64,000 nt of DNA from the NCBI GenBank assembly GCA_041396125.1, contig JAWKZG010000009.1:124001-188000 (forward strand), read 5' to 3'. The stretch's first letter is position 1. Each line of letters begins with the position of its first letter. This document shows, in pieces, positions 35,574 through 45,280 of the stretch. Source of the DNA: JAWKZG01 sp041396125. Lineage in GTDB: Bacteria; Pseudomonadota; Gammaproteobacteria; Competibacterales; Competibacteraceae. The notes under the pieces are model-generated. The model had not been told where the DNA came from. It worked only from the letters and a program-made list of their open reading frames with translations, and searched no databases. A program made the translations under genes and the position numbers.

Positions 35574-36884
35574 ATGCAGTCATCCCTTTTCACACCCGAT
35601 TTCCAGTCTCAACCCTATTGGTGGGATCGCACTCCGCGCCCGCAATTACCCGCAACGTCGCTGCCACGCCAGGTCGATGTGGCGATCATAGGCTCCGGCT
35701 ACACCGGCCTTTGTGCCGCTCTGCAAACCGCCCGCTGCGGTCGCCATACCGTCGTGTTCGATGCGCAGGACGCCGGCTGGGGCTGCAGCAGCCGTAACGG
35801 TGGCCAGATCAGTACCAGTATCAAACCGGATTATCAGCAACTGAGCCGCCAGTACGGCGCGGAGCGTGCGTACCGGATTATCCGTACCGGTTTTGAGGCG
35901 CTGGACTGGATCGGCGACTTTATCAAAGCTGAGGGCATCGCGTGCGATTTCCAGCGCTGCGGGCGTTTTTATGCAGCCCACAGCCCGCGCCAGTTCGAGC
36001 GTCTGGCGAAAAAATTCCAGCAGCAGGACAGCCGGCTGCCGCAAGAACTGACCACCGAGGCGGAGATCATACCGCGGGCAGAACAGCGGCGCGAAATCGG
36101 CAGTGATTATTACCACGGCGGCGTATTGCAACCGCAGTATGCTTCGCTTGATCCGGCCCGTTATCATCAGGGATTGCTGGAACGGGCGCAGGCAGCCGGT
36201 GCCAGTGTGCTGCCGCATTGCCCGGTTACCGCTTTGCAGCGCGAAGGGAGCGACTTTATCGTGCATACTGCACGCGGCAAGCTGCGCGCCCACGATGTGA
36301 TCGTGGCCAGCAATGGCTATACCGGGGCGCTGACCCCGTGGCTGCAGCGCCGGGTGATTCCCATCGGCAGCACCATCATTGCCACCGAACCCCTGCCGCC
36401 TGAACTGATGAATGAACTGATCCCCAATAACCGGACGCTGGTCGATACCCGCCGCCTGGTGGTGTATTACCGCGCTTCGCCCGACCGGCGGCGGATTCTG
36501 TTTGGCGGTCGTGTGTCGCTGCAGGAAACCGAAGCCCGCAATAGCGCACCGGCACTGCACGCCGAGTTAACACGTATTTTTCCACAATTGCAGAACAGCA
36601 AAATCAGTCATGCCTGGATGGGCTTTATCGCCTACAGCTTTGATGCCCTGCCCCATCTGGGTCAGCATGCCGGAGTGTATTACGCGATGGGTTATTGTGG
36701 CTCCGGTATTTCGCTGTCGAGTTATCTGGGCAGCCGGATCGGTCAGCAGGTGCTGGGGCTGGCCGAAGGCAAAACCGCACTGGACGGTCTGCAGTTCCAG
36801 ACCCGCCCGCTGTATAGCGGCAAGCCCTGGTTTCTGGCCCCGTCGATACACTACTACCGCTGGCTGGACCGGCTGGGTATTTAG
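35574..36884 (+). CDS. FAD-dependent amine oxidoreductase (DAO family)
   Basis: A 436-residue flavoenzyme of the glycine/D-amino acid oxidase family, close in pattern to gamma-glutamylputrescine oxidase (PuuB). The FAD Rossmann motif is VDVAIIGSGYTGLCAALQ (about residues 34-51), followed by the conserved GWGCSSRNGGQ (69-79), and the C-terminal FAD-binding end YYAMGYCGSGISLSSYLG. It would oxidise a primary or secondary amine. It lies about 150 bases upstream of an ABC transporter resembling 2-aminoethylphosphonate importers, and FAD oxidoreductases are commonly found with those. The substrate may therefore be an aminophosphonate or a related amine; a polyamine remains possible. Confidence 0.8.
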   Translation: MQSSLFTPDFQSQPYWWDRTPRPQLPATSLPRQVDVAIIGSGYTGLCAALQTARCGRHTVVFDAQDAGWGCSSRNGGQISTSIKPDYQQLSRQYGAERAYRIIRTGFEALDWIGDFIKAEGIACDFQRCGRFYAAHSPRQFERLAKKFQQQDSRLPQELTTEAEIIPRAEQRREIGSDYYHGGVLQPQYASLDPARYHQGLLERAQAAGASVLPHCPVTALQREGSDFIVHTARGKLRAHDVIVASNGYTGALTPWLQRRVIPIGSTIIATEPLPPELMNELIPNNRTLVDTRRLVVYYRASPDRRRILFGGRVSLQETEARNSAPALHAELTRIFPQLQNSKISHAWMGFIAYSFDALPHLGQHAGVYYAMGYCGSGISLSSYLGSRIGQQVLGLAEGKTALDGLQFQTRPLYSGKPWFLAPSIHYYRWLDRLGI

Positions 36885-37034
36885 CGCGGATTACTGTCCT
36901 GACTGACCGCCCGTTGCCATAAAGCTGTCATTCCCCTAATGTATTATCCGCAGGTAACCGTCCCAGCGAGCAGGTGGCGCGCCCATCATTGCAACCGCCG
37001 GACGGCCTGTCCCAACAATCAGGAGATAATAGAT

Positions 37035-38078
37035 ATGCCCAATTCACGCGCTTATTCGCTTAAGCTGGCGCTGGCTGGCAGCCTTGGCTTGCTGGCCTGC
37101 TGGAGCATTACCACCTCTGCCCTGGCGGATACCTTGACGGTTTATACCGCTGTCGAAGCGGAAGACCTGAAAAAATACGCCGCCCGTTTTAACGAAGATC
37201 ATCCCGATATTGAAATTAAATGGGTCCGCGATTCCACCGGCATCGTAACGGCGAAACTGCTGGCCGAGAAAGCCAATCCACAAGCGGATGTTATTTGGGG
37301 ACTGGCCGCCACCAGCCTGCTGCTGATGAAAGGCGAAGATATGTTGGAACCCTATGCCCCGGCCGGGCTGGACAAGCTTGATCCGAAATTCCGCGATAAA
37401 GCTGATCCGCCCAGCTGGGTCGGGATGGACGCCTGGGTGGCGGCCATCTGCTTTAATACCATCGAAGCGGAAAATAATAATCTGCCGATGCCCACCTCCT
37501 GGCAGGATCTGACCAAGCCCGAATACAAAGGTCATATCGCCATGCCGAACCCGGCCTCGTCCGGCACCGGTTATCTGGATGTGTCCAGCTGGCTGCAGAT
37601 TTTCGGCGAAGAAGACGGCTGGAAATTCATGGACGGCCTGCACGAAAACGTCGATCACTACACCCACTCCGGCTCTAAACCCTGCAAACAGGCCGCCAGT
37701 GGCGAAGTGACCATCGGCGTGTCATTTGCTTTCCGTGGCGCGAAAGAAAAAGAACGCGGCGCGCCGCTGGAAATCATCATTCCGGCCGAAGGCATCGGCT
37801 GGGATATGGAAGCCACCGCCATCGTCAAGGGCAGCAAAAACATGGATGCCGCCAAAACCCTGCTGGATTGGTCGATCAGCGAAAAAGCCAACAAAATGTA
37901 CAACGAAGGCTATGCGGTAATTGGTATTTCCGAGCTGGCCCAACCGGTCGAGCACTTCCCGGCCAATATCCCCGAGAAAATGATCGACAACGATTTCGAA
38001 TGGGCCGCTACCAACCGTCAGCGCATTCTGCAGGAATGGCAGCAACGCTACGATAATAAATCCGAGCCCAAAAGCTAG
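37035..38078 (+). CDS. ABC transporter substrate-binding protein, 2-aminoethylphosphonate type
   Basis: A 347-residue periplasmic binding protein of the iron/aminophosphonate group. Start at 37035 is fixed by an AGGAG nine bases upstream. The signal peptide ends at SALA before DTLTVYTAVEAEDLKKYAARF, the typical N-terminus of this class. Further landmarks are WVRDSTGIVTAKLLAEKANP, ADVIWGLAATS and AMPNPASSGTGYLDVSSWLQ. The protein is followed by an ATPase and a fused permease, so the importer is complete. The class is annotated as putative 2-aminoethylphosphonate uptake in related genomes; ferric iron binding is a less likely alternative because the Tyr-Tyr pair of FbpA is not evident. A strong hairpin separates it from the ATPase gene. 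Confidence 0.8.
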   Translation: MPNSRAYSLKLALAGSLGLLACWSITTSALADTLTVYTAVEAEDLKKYAARFNEDHPDIEIKWVRDSTGIVTAKLLAEKANPQADVIWGLAATSLLLMKGEDMLEPYAPAGLDKLDPKFRDKADPPSWVGMDAWVAAICFNTIEAENNNLPMPTSWQDLTKPEYKGHIAMPNPASSGTGYLDVSSWLQIFGEEDGWKFMDGLHENVDHYTHSGSKPCKQAASGEVTIGVSFAFRGAKEKERGAPLEIIIPAEGIGWDMEATAIVKGSKNMDAAKTLLDWSISEKANKMYNEGYAVIGISELAQPVEHFPANIPEKMIDNDFEWAATNRQRILQEWQQRYDNKSEPKS

Positions 38079-38096
38079 CGGATTTCGCAGGATTTT

Positions 38097-38131
38097 CCAG
38101 CGGGCGGACACTCGTATTGCCCGCCCGCTGG
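38097..38131 (+). other. Strong intergenic hairpin in the transporter operon
   Basis: CCAGCGGGCGG and CCGCCCGCTGG form a perfect eleven-base-pair stem with a 13-base loop and no T run. Placed after the binding-protein gene, it could protect that part of the mRNA and lower expression of the downstream membrane genes, as in other ABC operons. Confidence 0.6.
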
Positions 38132-38214
38132 CATGATCAATTCGCGCTCAAGTACAGAACAACAAATCCACCCCTCACCGCCCTGCGGAATGAGGGATAT
38201 AGCACCGGGGAATC

Positions 38215-39291
38215 ATGACTGCGCAGCCTGCTTTTCTCAAAATCACCGATCTCAACAAACAATTTGGCCCGTTCGTCGCCTTGCGAGACATCAATCTGGA
38301 TGTTGTCGAAGGCGAATTCCTCTGCTTTCTTGGCCCCTCCGGCTGCGGTAAAACCACCTTGCTACGTGCTATTGCCGGTCTGGACATTCAAACCAGCGGC
38401 CGCATCGAGCAAGCCGGGCGGGATATTTCAGTCCTGCCACCCTCAGAGCGGGATTTTGGCATCGTATTCCAGTCCTACGCCCTGTTTCCCAATCTGACCG
38501 TCAACAAAAATATCGCTTACGGTCTGGAAAACCGCAAAATGAAGCGGGCCGCCATCCGCCAGCGGGTGCAGGAATTACTGGAACTGATCGGCCTGCCGGA
38601 ACAAAGCAGTAAATATCCGGCCCAGCTGTCCGGCGGCCAGCAGCAACGCATTGCGCTGGCACGGGCACTGGCAACCGCGCCGGGTTTATTATTGCTGGAT
38701 GAACCGCTGTCAGCACTGGATGCCAAAGTGCGGGAACATTTGCGGCATGAGATCAAACAACTGCAACAGCGCCTGCAAGTGACCACCATCATGGTCACAC
38801 ACGATCAGGAAGAAGCGCTGACCATGGCTGATCGGGTGGTGGTGATGAATCATGGCGTGATCGAACAGATCGGGACGCCGATGGAAATCTACCGCCAGCC
38901 CCGCACACCGTTTGTGGCCGATTTTATTGGCGCCATGAACTTTATGCAGGGCACTTGTGTGGCCAGCGGTCAGATCCAGCTGGGCGAGGTGCAACTCAGT
39001 TGCCCGGAGGCCGATATTGCTGTGGGCTCGAAAGCCATTGTAGCCATCCGGCCAGAGGATATCCGGGTGGATGAAATCGGCCAGGACCACAGCAATCGCA
39101 TCGCGGCTCGCATCAATACGCTGGAATTTTACGGCTCGTTTTTTCGCGCTGAACTGTCGGTTTCCGGTCTGGATGCACCGCTGCGAGCGGATCTATCAGT
39201 TAATTTACTGCGCCGTACCGGGGTCGAGCCAGGCACCCGTATCGAGGTGATTTTGCCCGCCGATCATTTGCACGTGTTTGCCGCCACATGA
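38215..39291 (+). CDS. ABC transporter ATP-binding protein, aminophosphonate/iron type
   Basis: A 358-residue ATPase. Walker A is GPSGCGKTTL (about residues 42-51), the Q loop is FQSYALFPN, the signature is LSGGQQQRIALARAL (about 139-153), and Walker B is LLLLDEPLSALD (about 160-171), with the switch histidine in VTHDQEEA. The C-terminal 110 residues form a TOBE-type regulatory domain (VAIRPEDIRV). It overlaps the permease gene by four bases (ATGA). It energises import by the adjacent fused permease. It has the layout of the PhnT-type ATPases described for 2-aminoethylphosphonate. Confidence 0.9.
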   Translation: MTAQPAFLKITDLNKQFGPFVALRDINLDVVEGEFLCFLGPSGCGKTTLLRAIAGLDIQTSGRIEQAGRDISVLPPSERDFGIVFQSYALFPNLTVNKNIAYGLENRKMKRAAIRQRVQELLELIGLPEQSSKYPAQLSGGQQQRIALARALATAPGLLLLDEPLSALDAKVREHLRHEIKQLQQRLQVTTIMVTHDQEEALTMADRVVVMNHGVIEQIGTPMEIYRQPRTPFVADFIGAMNFMQGTCVASGQIQLGEVQLSCPEADIAVGSKAIVAIRPEDIRVDEIGQDHSNRIAARINTLEFYGSFFRAELSVSGLDAPLRADLSVNLLRRTGVEPGTRIEVILPADHLHVFAAT

Positions 39292-40985
39292 GTACGCTCG
39301 CCTCAACCCAGGCCCCGCTGAAGGCAAAAATCAGCCGTGATGACTGGCTGCAGCGCGCCGCGATTCTGGTCATCGCCGTTTATCTGATCATTACACTGGC
39401 GCTGCCTTTGTACGTCATGCTGTCGAAAAGCCTGCAGAACCACGCCGGTGAATTTATCGGATTCGGCAACTACAGCGATTATTTCACCACACCGGCGCTG
39501 GTCTATTCGATCCAGAACAGTTTGTTTATTGCGGTGCTCAGCACGCTGATCTCGGTGTCGATTGCCTTCCTGTTTGCGTATGCCCTGACCCGCAGCTGCA
39601 TGCCGTTCAAGGCGCTGTTCAAAACCATCATTATGGTGCCGATTCTGGTGCCGTCACTGCTGCCGGGACTGGCGCTGATTTATTTGTTTGGCCGCCAGGG
39701 CATGATCCCGGAATTATTATTCGGCGCTGAAATTTACGGCCCGATCGGTATTGTCATCGCCGAGGTTTTTTTCACGCTGCCGCATGCGGTGCTGATTCTG
39801 ATTACCGCACTGTCGATTGCCGATGCGCGGCTGTACGAAGCGGCCATCGCGCTCAGAGCCAGTAAAACACGGATATTTTTCACGGTTACTCTGCCGGGCG
39901 TGCGTTATGGTCTGATCAGTGCGGCGTTTGTGGTGTTTACCCTGGTCATTACCGACTTCGGTGCGCCCAAGGTGATTGGTGGCGATTTCAATGTACTGGC
40001 GACCGATATCTACAAACAGGTGATCGGCCAGCAGAACTTCGAGATGGGCGCTGTGGTCAGTGTCGTCTTGCTGATTCCGGCCTTACTGGCGTTTATTGTG
40101 GATCGGCTGGTGCAACGCCGCCAGGTGGCTTTGCTGACCGCACGGGCGGTTGCGCTGGAGCCGCGACCCAGCAAGCGCTTCGACCGGCTGATGCTGGCTT
40201 ACTGCTGTCTGATCAGCCTGTTTATACTCGGCATGATCGGGGTCTGCCAGTATGCAGCCCTGATCAAATTCTGGCCGTATAATCTCAGTTTCAGTCTGGA
40301 TCATTACCAGTTTGATCTGATGGACGGCGGCGGCTGGGACTCTTACACCAATTCCATAAAAATGGCGCTGTATACCGCGGTATTCGGCACCATTATCGTG
40401 TTCAGTGGGGCTTATCTGACCGAGAAAAGCCGTGGTTTCAGAACCGGCCGCATGCTGTTTCAGTTTCTGGCCATGCTGCCTATGGCGGTGCCGGGACTGG
40501 TACTGGGGCTGGCCTATATTTTCTTTTTTAATGCCCCGAACAATCCGCTGAATGTGATTTACCACGGCATGGTGATTCTGGTGATCAGCACCATCACCCA
40601 TTTTTACACCGTCAGCCACCTCACCGCCCTGACCGCGCTGAAGCAGATGGACGCCGAATTCGAGGCCGTGTCAGCCTCGCTCAAACAACCGTTTTACCGC
40701 ACCTTCATGCGGGTTACTGTCCCGGTCTGTCTGCCAGCAATTCTGGATATTTCCATTTATTTATTCGTCAACGCTATGACGACAGTTTCAGTGGTAATTT
40801 TCCTGTACGGCCCGGACACCACCCTGGCGTCGGTCGCGGTGCTGAACATGGACGACGCCGGCGATATCGCTCCGGCCGCTGCCATGGGCATGATGATCTT
40901 CTACACCGCCGCCAGCGTGAAAATTCTGCATTATCTGATGACACGAGGCATCGAACGCAAAACCCAGGTCTGGCGGCGGCGTTGA
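39288..40985 (+). CDS. ABC transporter permease with two fused membrane domains
   Basis: A 565-residue membrane protein made of two binding-protein-dependent permease halves in one chain. Each has about six helices and its own EAA-type loop (LYEAAIALRASKTRIFFTVTLPG around residue 184 and EFEAVSASLKQPFYRTFMRVTVPV around residue 460). This two-in-one form is typical of the iron and aminoethylphosphonate permeases. The last codons (RKTQVWRRR then TGA) are repeated as a pseudo-copy at 46497-46527 beyond the PI-PLC/LacI cassette, which suggests that cassette was inserted at this gene's 3' end. Confidence 0.9.
   Translation: MSTLASTQAPLKAKISRDDWLQRAAILVIAVYLIITLALPLYVMLSKSLQNHAGEFIGFGNYSDYFTTPALVYSIQNSLFIAVLSTLISVSIAFLFAYALTRSCMPFKALFKTIIMVPILVPSLLPGLALIYLFGRQGMIPELLFGAEIYGPIGIVIAEVFFTLPHAVLILITALSIADARLYEAAIALRASKTRIFFTVTLPGVRYGLISAAFVVFTLVITDFGAPKVIGGDFNVLATDIYKQVIGQQNFEMGAVVSVVLLIPALLAFIVDRLVQRRQVALLTARAVALEPRPSKRFDRLMLAYCCLISLFILGMIGVCQYAALIKFWPYNLSFSLDHYQFDLMDGGGWDSYTNSIKMALYTAVFGTIIVFSGAYLTEKSRGFRTGRMLFQFLAMLPMAVPGLVLGLAYIFFFNAPNNPLNVIYHGMVILVISTITHFYTVSHLTALTALKQMDAEFEAVSASLKQPFYRTFMRVTVPVCLPAILDISIYLFVNAMTTVSVVIFLYGPDTTLASVAVLNMDDAGDIAPAAAMGMMIFYTAASVKILHYLMTRGIERKTQVWRRR
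40959..40981. repeat. 23-base direct repeat, copy 1 (permease 3' end)
   Basis: The last codons of the permease gene include a 23-base sequence (beginning AAAACCCAGGTCTGG) found again, exactly, at 46502-46524. Similarity extends a few bases on both sides with single mismatches. The two copies bracket the PI-PLC/LacI cassette. Confidence 0.85.
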
Positions 40986-41007
40986 GCTTGAGTTTAAGCA
41001 GATTACT

Positions 41008-41034
41008 CCAGTAGTTATTTTCAAACACTACTGG
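41008..41034. terminator. Hairpin between convergent permease and PI-PLC genes
   Basis: CCAGTAGT and ACTACTGG form a perfect eight-base-pair stem with an eleven-base loop. It lies inside the cassette between converging genes. There is no good T run, so the terminator call is tentative. Confidence 0.35.
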
Positions 41035-41067
41035 GGCAAACCGCTACACACTGACTGCAAAGACCGA

Positions 41068-44000
41068 TTATTTGATGATATTCGCCACCCTGAGGACGGC
41101 TAGATTGTAATTCGTCAATGCACTCACATAACGCGAGTGTGCAAGATGAGTGTCTCCTGCACTCATCAGGGCTTCAGCAGCGGCAATTTTCCGGTGCTCA
41201 CTGGGCTTGCCCGCAATAGCGGCAGCTTCCGCGATAGCGTCCATCCCGATGGACTTGGCCGTAAGCACAAGTTGCGCTTTCATCGCGCTCAGATCCAAAC
41301 TGGCGTCAACCCTTTCGGCGACAATCAGTTGTAACAAAGCAAATCCCATCTTTGTTATAGCTGCATTGAGCCGGCCCTGTATCAATTTGTCCAACGCACC
41401 GTTGTTAGCCGCCCTGCCGTTATTGCCGATAAGCTGATTGAGTGCACTGTTAATCACAGCTTCAACGAAGCGACTTAGATCCGATTCCAGCAAAGTCTGA
41501 ATATCATCCACCAGATCCTGTACAGCTTCGGACGCATCGACAACGCGAATCAGGGCTGTAGAGGAATCAAATCCCATATCGTCATCCGTAACCGTCAAAC
41601 TGATGATATACGGTCCGGGCACCGCATCCGCTGCATAGCTATGACTGGCCACCTCGGTGGTTCCGAAAGAACCATCCGGAATATGAGCGCCACGATTTTC
41701 GACCGGAACGCTGACCGTATCGACAGCACCATCATCCCAGTCGACACTGGGATCAGGTGCATACGGTGCCCAGTGTGAATCTTGCAGGCTGGTGTCAGTG
41801 TAGCTGCCCACGACATCTACTATCGTACCTGCGAGCACCACATCCATGCTGCCCGCAACAACACTGCCCGCACGATCCGTATAGGTGATGGCCAGACCGG
41901 TTAGCTGATCGATCACCGAATCTATGCGCGCAACGGGGTTGACGTTGTTGACGATGACAGCCGTATTCCCCTCCACTTCACCACCATCGCTATCTTTAAT
42001 GACCACGGTGACCGGATAGCTGTCACTCGGGGTGGCTGTCGGATTATCGTCCAGATAGTGGTGCGTCTGCGAAAAACTCGTTGCACCTGCCGGGTAGGCA
42101 TACTCAACCGAATCGCCTTCACCCCAGTTTATGATTACCGTGAAACTATCTTGCGTACCCGGATCGGTGAAAACGCCTGACACGGTAGCGACCTGGTCTT
42201 CGTTGATGGTGCCGCCACTGACCGATGTGATAGTTGGCGCTACATTATTGACAGTGACAGTGGTTGCAACAGTCGCTTCATTATCCGCTTGGTCGATGAC
42301 CTTGAGCACCACCAGGTTGTCACTTTCATCAATATCCTGAAACGTCGCCGGATCACCGTCATCAAACTGATTATCCGCGTCCAGCGCCCAGACCGAGCTG
42401 GAAACGCCAGAAAGCGCATCGGTAGAAGCACGGCCATCCAGATCAATGCTACTGCCTTCATTGACGCTGAATGGGCCGCTATGGACCGGGACTGGCGGGG
42501 TTTTGTCGATATTAATATTACTGGCCGTTGCTGGTGTGCTTGCATTACCCGCCAGATCAGTGCAGGTGCCGGATACTGATTGCGCTGCACCTTCAGTGCT
42601 CAGTACGGTATGGTCGCTGCAAAAATTGATACCCGATAATCCATCAGTGCCACTGAATTGCACTGTGACATCGGTGTTGTTCCAGCCATTGGCGTTGGCG
42701 AGTGGTGTTGCGCTAGCGTTGGCTATCGGCGCGGTTTTGTCAATTTGGATATCGGCGACGGGCATGGGCGCACTTTCGTTGCCCGCAACGTCTGTGCAGG
42801 TAGCGAATCCCGCTTGGTGTATTCCCTCCTCCTGAAAGAAAAAAACGGGGTCCTCGGTGCCCGCAACATCAGTGCAGAAATCGAGTCCTGAAATCGCGTC
42901 TTCCCCAGTAATTGCCACGGTGACATCGGTAGTATGCCAACCATTGGCATTCGCCGTTGGCGTTGTCTGAGTTCTGACGACGGGTGGCAATGAATCCTTT
43001 CTGATCGTCACGCTTTGAGTGCTGGTACCACCTTCACTGGTGGCTTCGCAGGTAATCGTGCGGCCTTCCGTCTCAGCATGAATCGTGTTGTCCAAGCAAC
43101 CGATCTGGGTAACAGCTGATTCTGGATCGGTAACATCCCATCGTACTGTCACACTTTTACTGGTATACCAACCATTATTGCCCTCTGTGCCATCGATTGT
43201 CGGCGTTATCACCGGCGGTGTCGTATCGGGGGGATCAGAGTAAAACCACAGTGCATAGGCATATTCGCCGTCGTCGTCCCAAACATGGCCACCCACACCC
43301 AGCGGCTCATACCACCAGTTGTCAGGTCCGCCAGGGCTTTGTTTCACCAGCGCCGTATAATCCCTCTTCTCTGGATAGAACTGACTGACGTAGTTCCTTA
43401 GGAGATTGACTCTGTTCATGACATCTCCAGTACCGATTGCCGCTGCAAGCTTAGCGATGTCCAGCACTTGATTATAGGAGAGATCCGTCGAGGCGAATTC
43501 GCTGTTAAACATCACATGCCAATAGCCATCAAACTCGACATCATCGGGAATAAACGCTTGAAACTGAGAGAAATCACCAGGCTCCCACCAGAACTCGTCT
43601 TTAGCGACTATTGAGTGCCAGTTCAGGCCGGGCATCACGTGCTTAATGAACGTATTGAGTTGTCGGCTCCGGTCTTCGGCTTCCTGATCATCGCCCTCAT
43701 TGTTGGCGGGATCATCGTAGACACTGGTGACGATATTGCGAAAGAGTTGATAGCTGAAATCATCCCCAAGCCTGTCTAGATTGTCAGCCAGGCGCATATT
43801 GTGCGCAACAATCGCCGCAATGATTCCCGGCCCAGGGAAATCCATCATCACGACACCGGTACGGGTCTGGTTTGCCTTAAAAAAATACTCCAGCGCATAA
43901 TCGTTGGTACCGCGGTACCAACCCGCCACATCTGGCGGTACTGGAAGAAAAAGTCCTCCCGATACATCCCGAGGATAAGCGCCTCCCGAAAAAGAGACCC

Positions 44001-44868
44001 CACTTAAATAGACGATGTACAAGTCATCGTCGCTGCCGGCATCAGCCTCGTCAAGATGGGCTTTGGATCTATTCCACAAATCGACAATATCGAATATGGT
44101 AGGAACGCTGGCGTCATTTTCTAGATGTATCGGGTCTTCATCACGGTATCGCAGGCCATAGAAATTTGGTGCGCTTCCTACAAAAAAATCCTGCAATATC
44201 ACAATTTTTCCACGAACATCGCCCAGGGTAGGTATATCTGGAATAGCATTTGTTCCCCAAGTGCTTGGATGCCAAATAAGCCCCGGATATTGCGCGTCAT
44301 ATAGCAGGAATGTGTCTTCGTAGGTGCCAATAGGATCTTCCGGTTCTGGAACACCCGTATCACCCAAACGCATAATGATGGTTTCAGAGGGATTGTCATC
44401 TAGGAAGTCCTCGATAACTGTGAGCACATCGGCACCAAAGTAAGCGTTCTGAAATTCAATGCCATGATGGATGGTAAAAAAATCTTCATAGTGGCGGGCG
44501 CGAATATCCAACGCCCGTACACCTGCATCTAGCTGTGCTCGCAACAACAGTGATTGCGTCTCGACCAGATCCCCACCGAATCGGGACATCGTGTCATGCG
44601 TTCCCGGTATCGATAATTCTGCGATACTGAGATTATCAGGCAACCACGCCATCCATCGCGGCAACGTAATATCAATGGTATCTTCGTCGATGTAATACCG
44701 GTCATCCGCAGAAATTTGTTGTGCTGAGACCGTACTGGGTGCCAAGAGCAACATAACGCTTACAGCAAGCCCCACCACCAAAGAACAAAAGCGTGTTCTC
44801 AGATGCTTCATTCGATCTATCTGATTAAAAAACTTAATGGCATAGAAAATACTGCTTTCGTATCGCAT
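41068..44868 (-). CDS. Secreted PI-PLC-like protein with Ig-like and PKD-like repeats
   Basis: A protein of about 1266 residues. The start at 44868 is chosen for its AAAGGAG eight bases upstream; a second ATG at MKHLRTRF begins a better signal peptide (LVVGLAVSVMLLLAPSTVSA). Residues from about 60 to 420 form a phosphatidylinositol-specific phospholipase C X-type domain, with catalytic histidines in SIPGTHDTMSRFGG and FFTIHHGIEF. Several repeats of about 60-85 residues follow, each ending near an IDKTPP or IDKTAP motif with paired cysteines. PKD/cadherin-like units come next (NVAPTITSVSGG, DPGTQDSFTVIINWGEGD), then a helical C-terminus. A secreted or surface adhesin-lipase is likely. It is transcribed away from the LacI-type gene and probably regulated by it. 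Confidence 0.8.
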   Translation of the reverse strand: MRYESSIFYAIKFFNQIDRMKHLRTRFCSLVVGLAVSVMLLLAPSTVSAQQISADDRYYIDEDTIDITLPRWMAWLPDNLSIAELSIPGTHDTMSRFGGDLVETQSLLLRAQLDAGVRALDIRARHYEDFFTIHHGIEFQNAYFGADVLTVIEDFLDDNPSETIIMRLGDTGVPEPEDPIGTYEDTFLLYDAQYPGLIWHPSTWGTNAIPDIPTLGDVRGKIVILQDFFVGSAPNFYGLRYRDEDPIHLENDASVPTIFDIVDLWNRSKAHLDEADAGSDDDLYIVYLSGVSFSGGAYPRDVSGGLFLPVPPDVAGWYRGTNDYALEYFFKANQTRTGVVMMDFPGPGIIAAIVAHNMRLADNLDRLGDDFSYQLFRNIVTSVYDDPANNEGDDQEAEDRSRQLNTFIKHVMPGLNWHSIVAKDEFWWEPGDFSQFQAFIPDDVEFDGYWHVMFNSEFASTDLSYNQVLDIAKLAAAIGTGDVMNRVNLLRNYVSQFYPEKRDYTALVKQSPGGPDNWWYEPLGVGGHVWDDDGEYAYALWFYSDPPDTTPPVITPTIDGTEGNNGWYTSKSVTVRWDVTDPESAVTQIGCLDNTIHAETEGRTITCEATSEGGTSTQSVTIRKDSLPPVVRTQTTPTANANGWHTTDVTVAITGEDAISGLDFCTDVAGTEDPVFFFQEEGIHQAGFATCTDVAGNESAPMPVADIQIDKTAPIANASATPLANANGWNNTDVTVQFSGTDGLSGINFCSDHTVLSTEGAAQSVSGTCTDLAGNASTPATASNINIDKTPPVPVHSGPFSVNEGSSIDLDGRASTDALSGVSSSVWALDADNQFDDGDPATFQDIDESDNLVVLKVIDQADNEATVATTVTVNNVAPTITSVSGGTINEDQVATVSGVFTDPGTQDSFTVIINWGEGDSVEYAYPAGATSFSQTHHYLDDNPTATPSDSYPVTVVIKDSDGGEVEGNTAVIVNNVNPVARIDSVIDQLTGLAITYTDRAGSVVAGSMDVVLAGTIVDVVGSYTDTSLQDSHWAPYAPDPSVDWDDGAVDTVSVPVENRGAHIPDGSFGTTEVASHSYAADAVPGPYIISLTVTDDDMGFDSSTALIRVVDASEAVQDLVDDIQTLLESDLSRFVEAVINSALNQLIGNNGRAANNGALDKLIQGRLNAAITKMGFALLQLIVAERVDASLDLSAMKAQLVLTAKSIGMDAIAEAAAIAGKPSEHRKIAAAEALMSAGDTHLAHSRYVSALTNYNLAVLRVANIIK

Positions 44869-45062
44869 TGTTGCTCCTTTGTTTTTTGCTGGACATCTCA
44901 ACCATGTAAACGAATACACAGGCAATTAAAATCCCGTCTCATATCAATTTTTTCTGCGATTTGTATTTAACTGAAATGATTCAATTTTTAACCATCACCA
45001 CAGAATATTGGAGCTGATTAATAATGTATTTCTACTGTAAGTTGAGTTTTAGCTTCAAAAAA

Positions 45063-45077
45063 AGTAAACGATTACAT
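45063..45077. promoter_or_regulatory. Possible LacI-family operator, imperfect
   Basis: AGTAAACGATTACAT resembles the perfect palindrome 220 bases further right, differing at the first base and near the centre. It lies nearer the PI-PLC-like gene start, about 195 bases upstream. Confidence 0.55.
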
Positions 45078-45280
45078 TATTATTAGGCAAAATTTACCTT
45101 TACAAACTAGTAATTTAGATGTCATTTACTCAAGCCAGCTTTATCCAAACGAGAGACAGCTTATTTAACGCGAAATCTGCAAGGCAATTATTATTTTTAA
45201 CTTAGATATAGTCATTAAAAACAAAATTAAAACAAATACTTATTATTTTTTAAATGAATTTTTAAGCATCAATAATTATT

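Noticed and set aside
35646..36560. A 304-codon minus-strand frame opposite the FAD oxidoreductase
   Set aside because: It is antisense to a well-supported flavoenzyme and has no motif.
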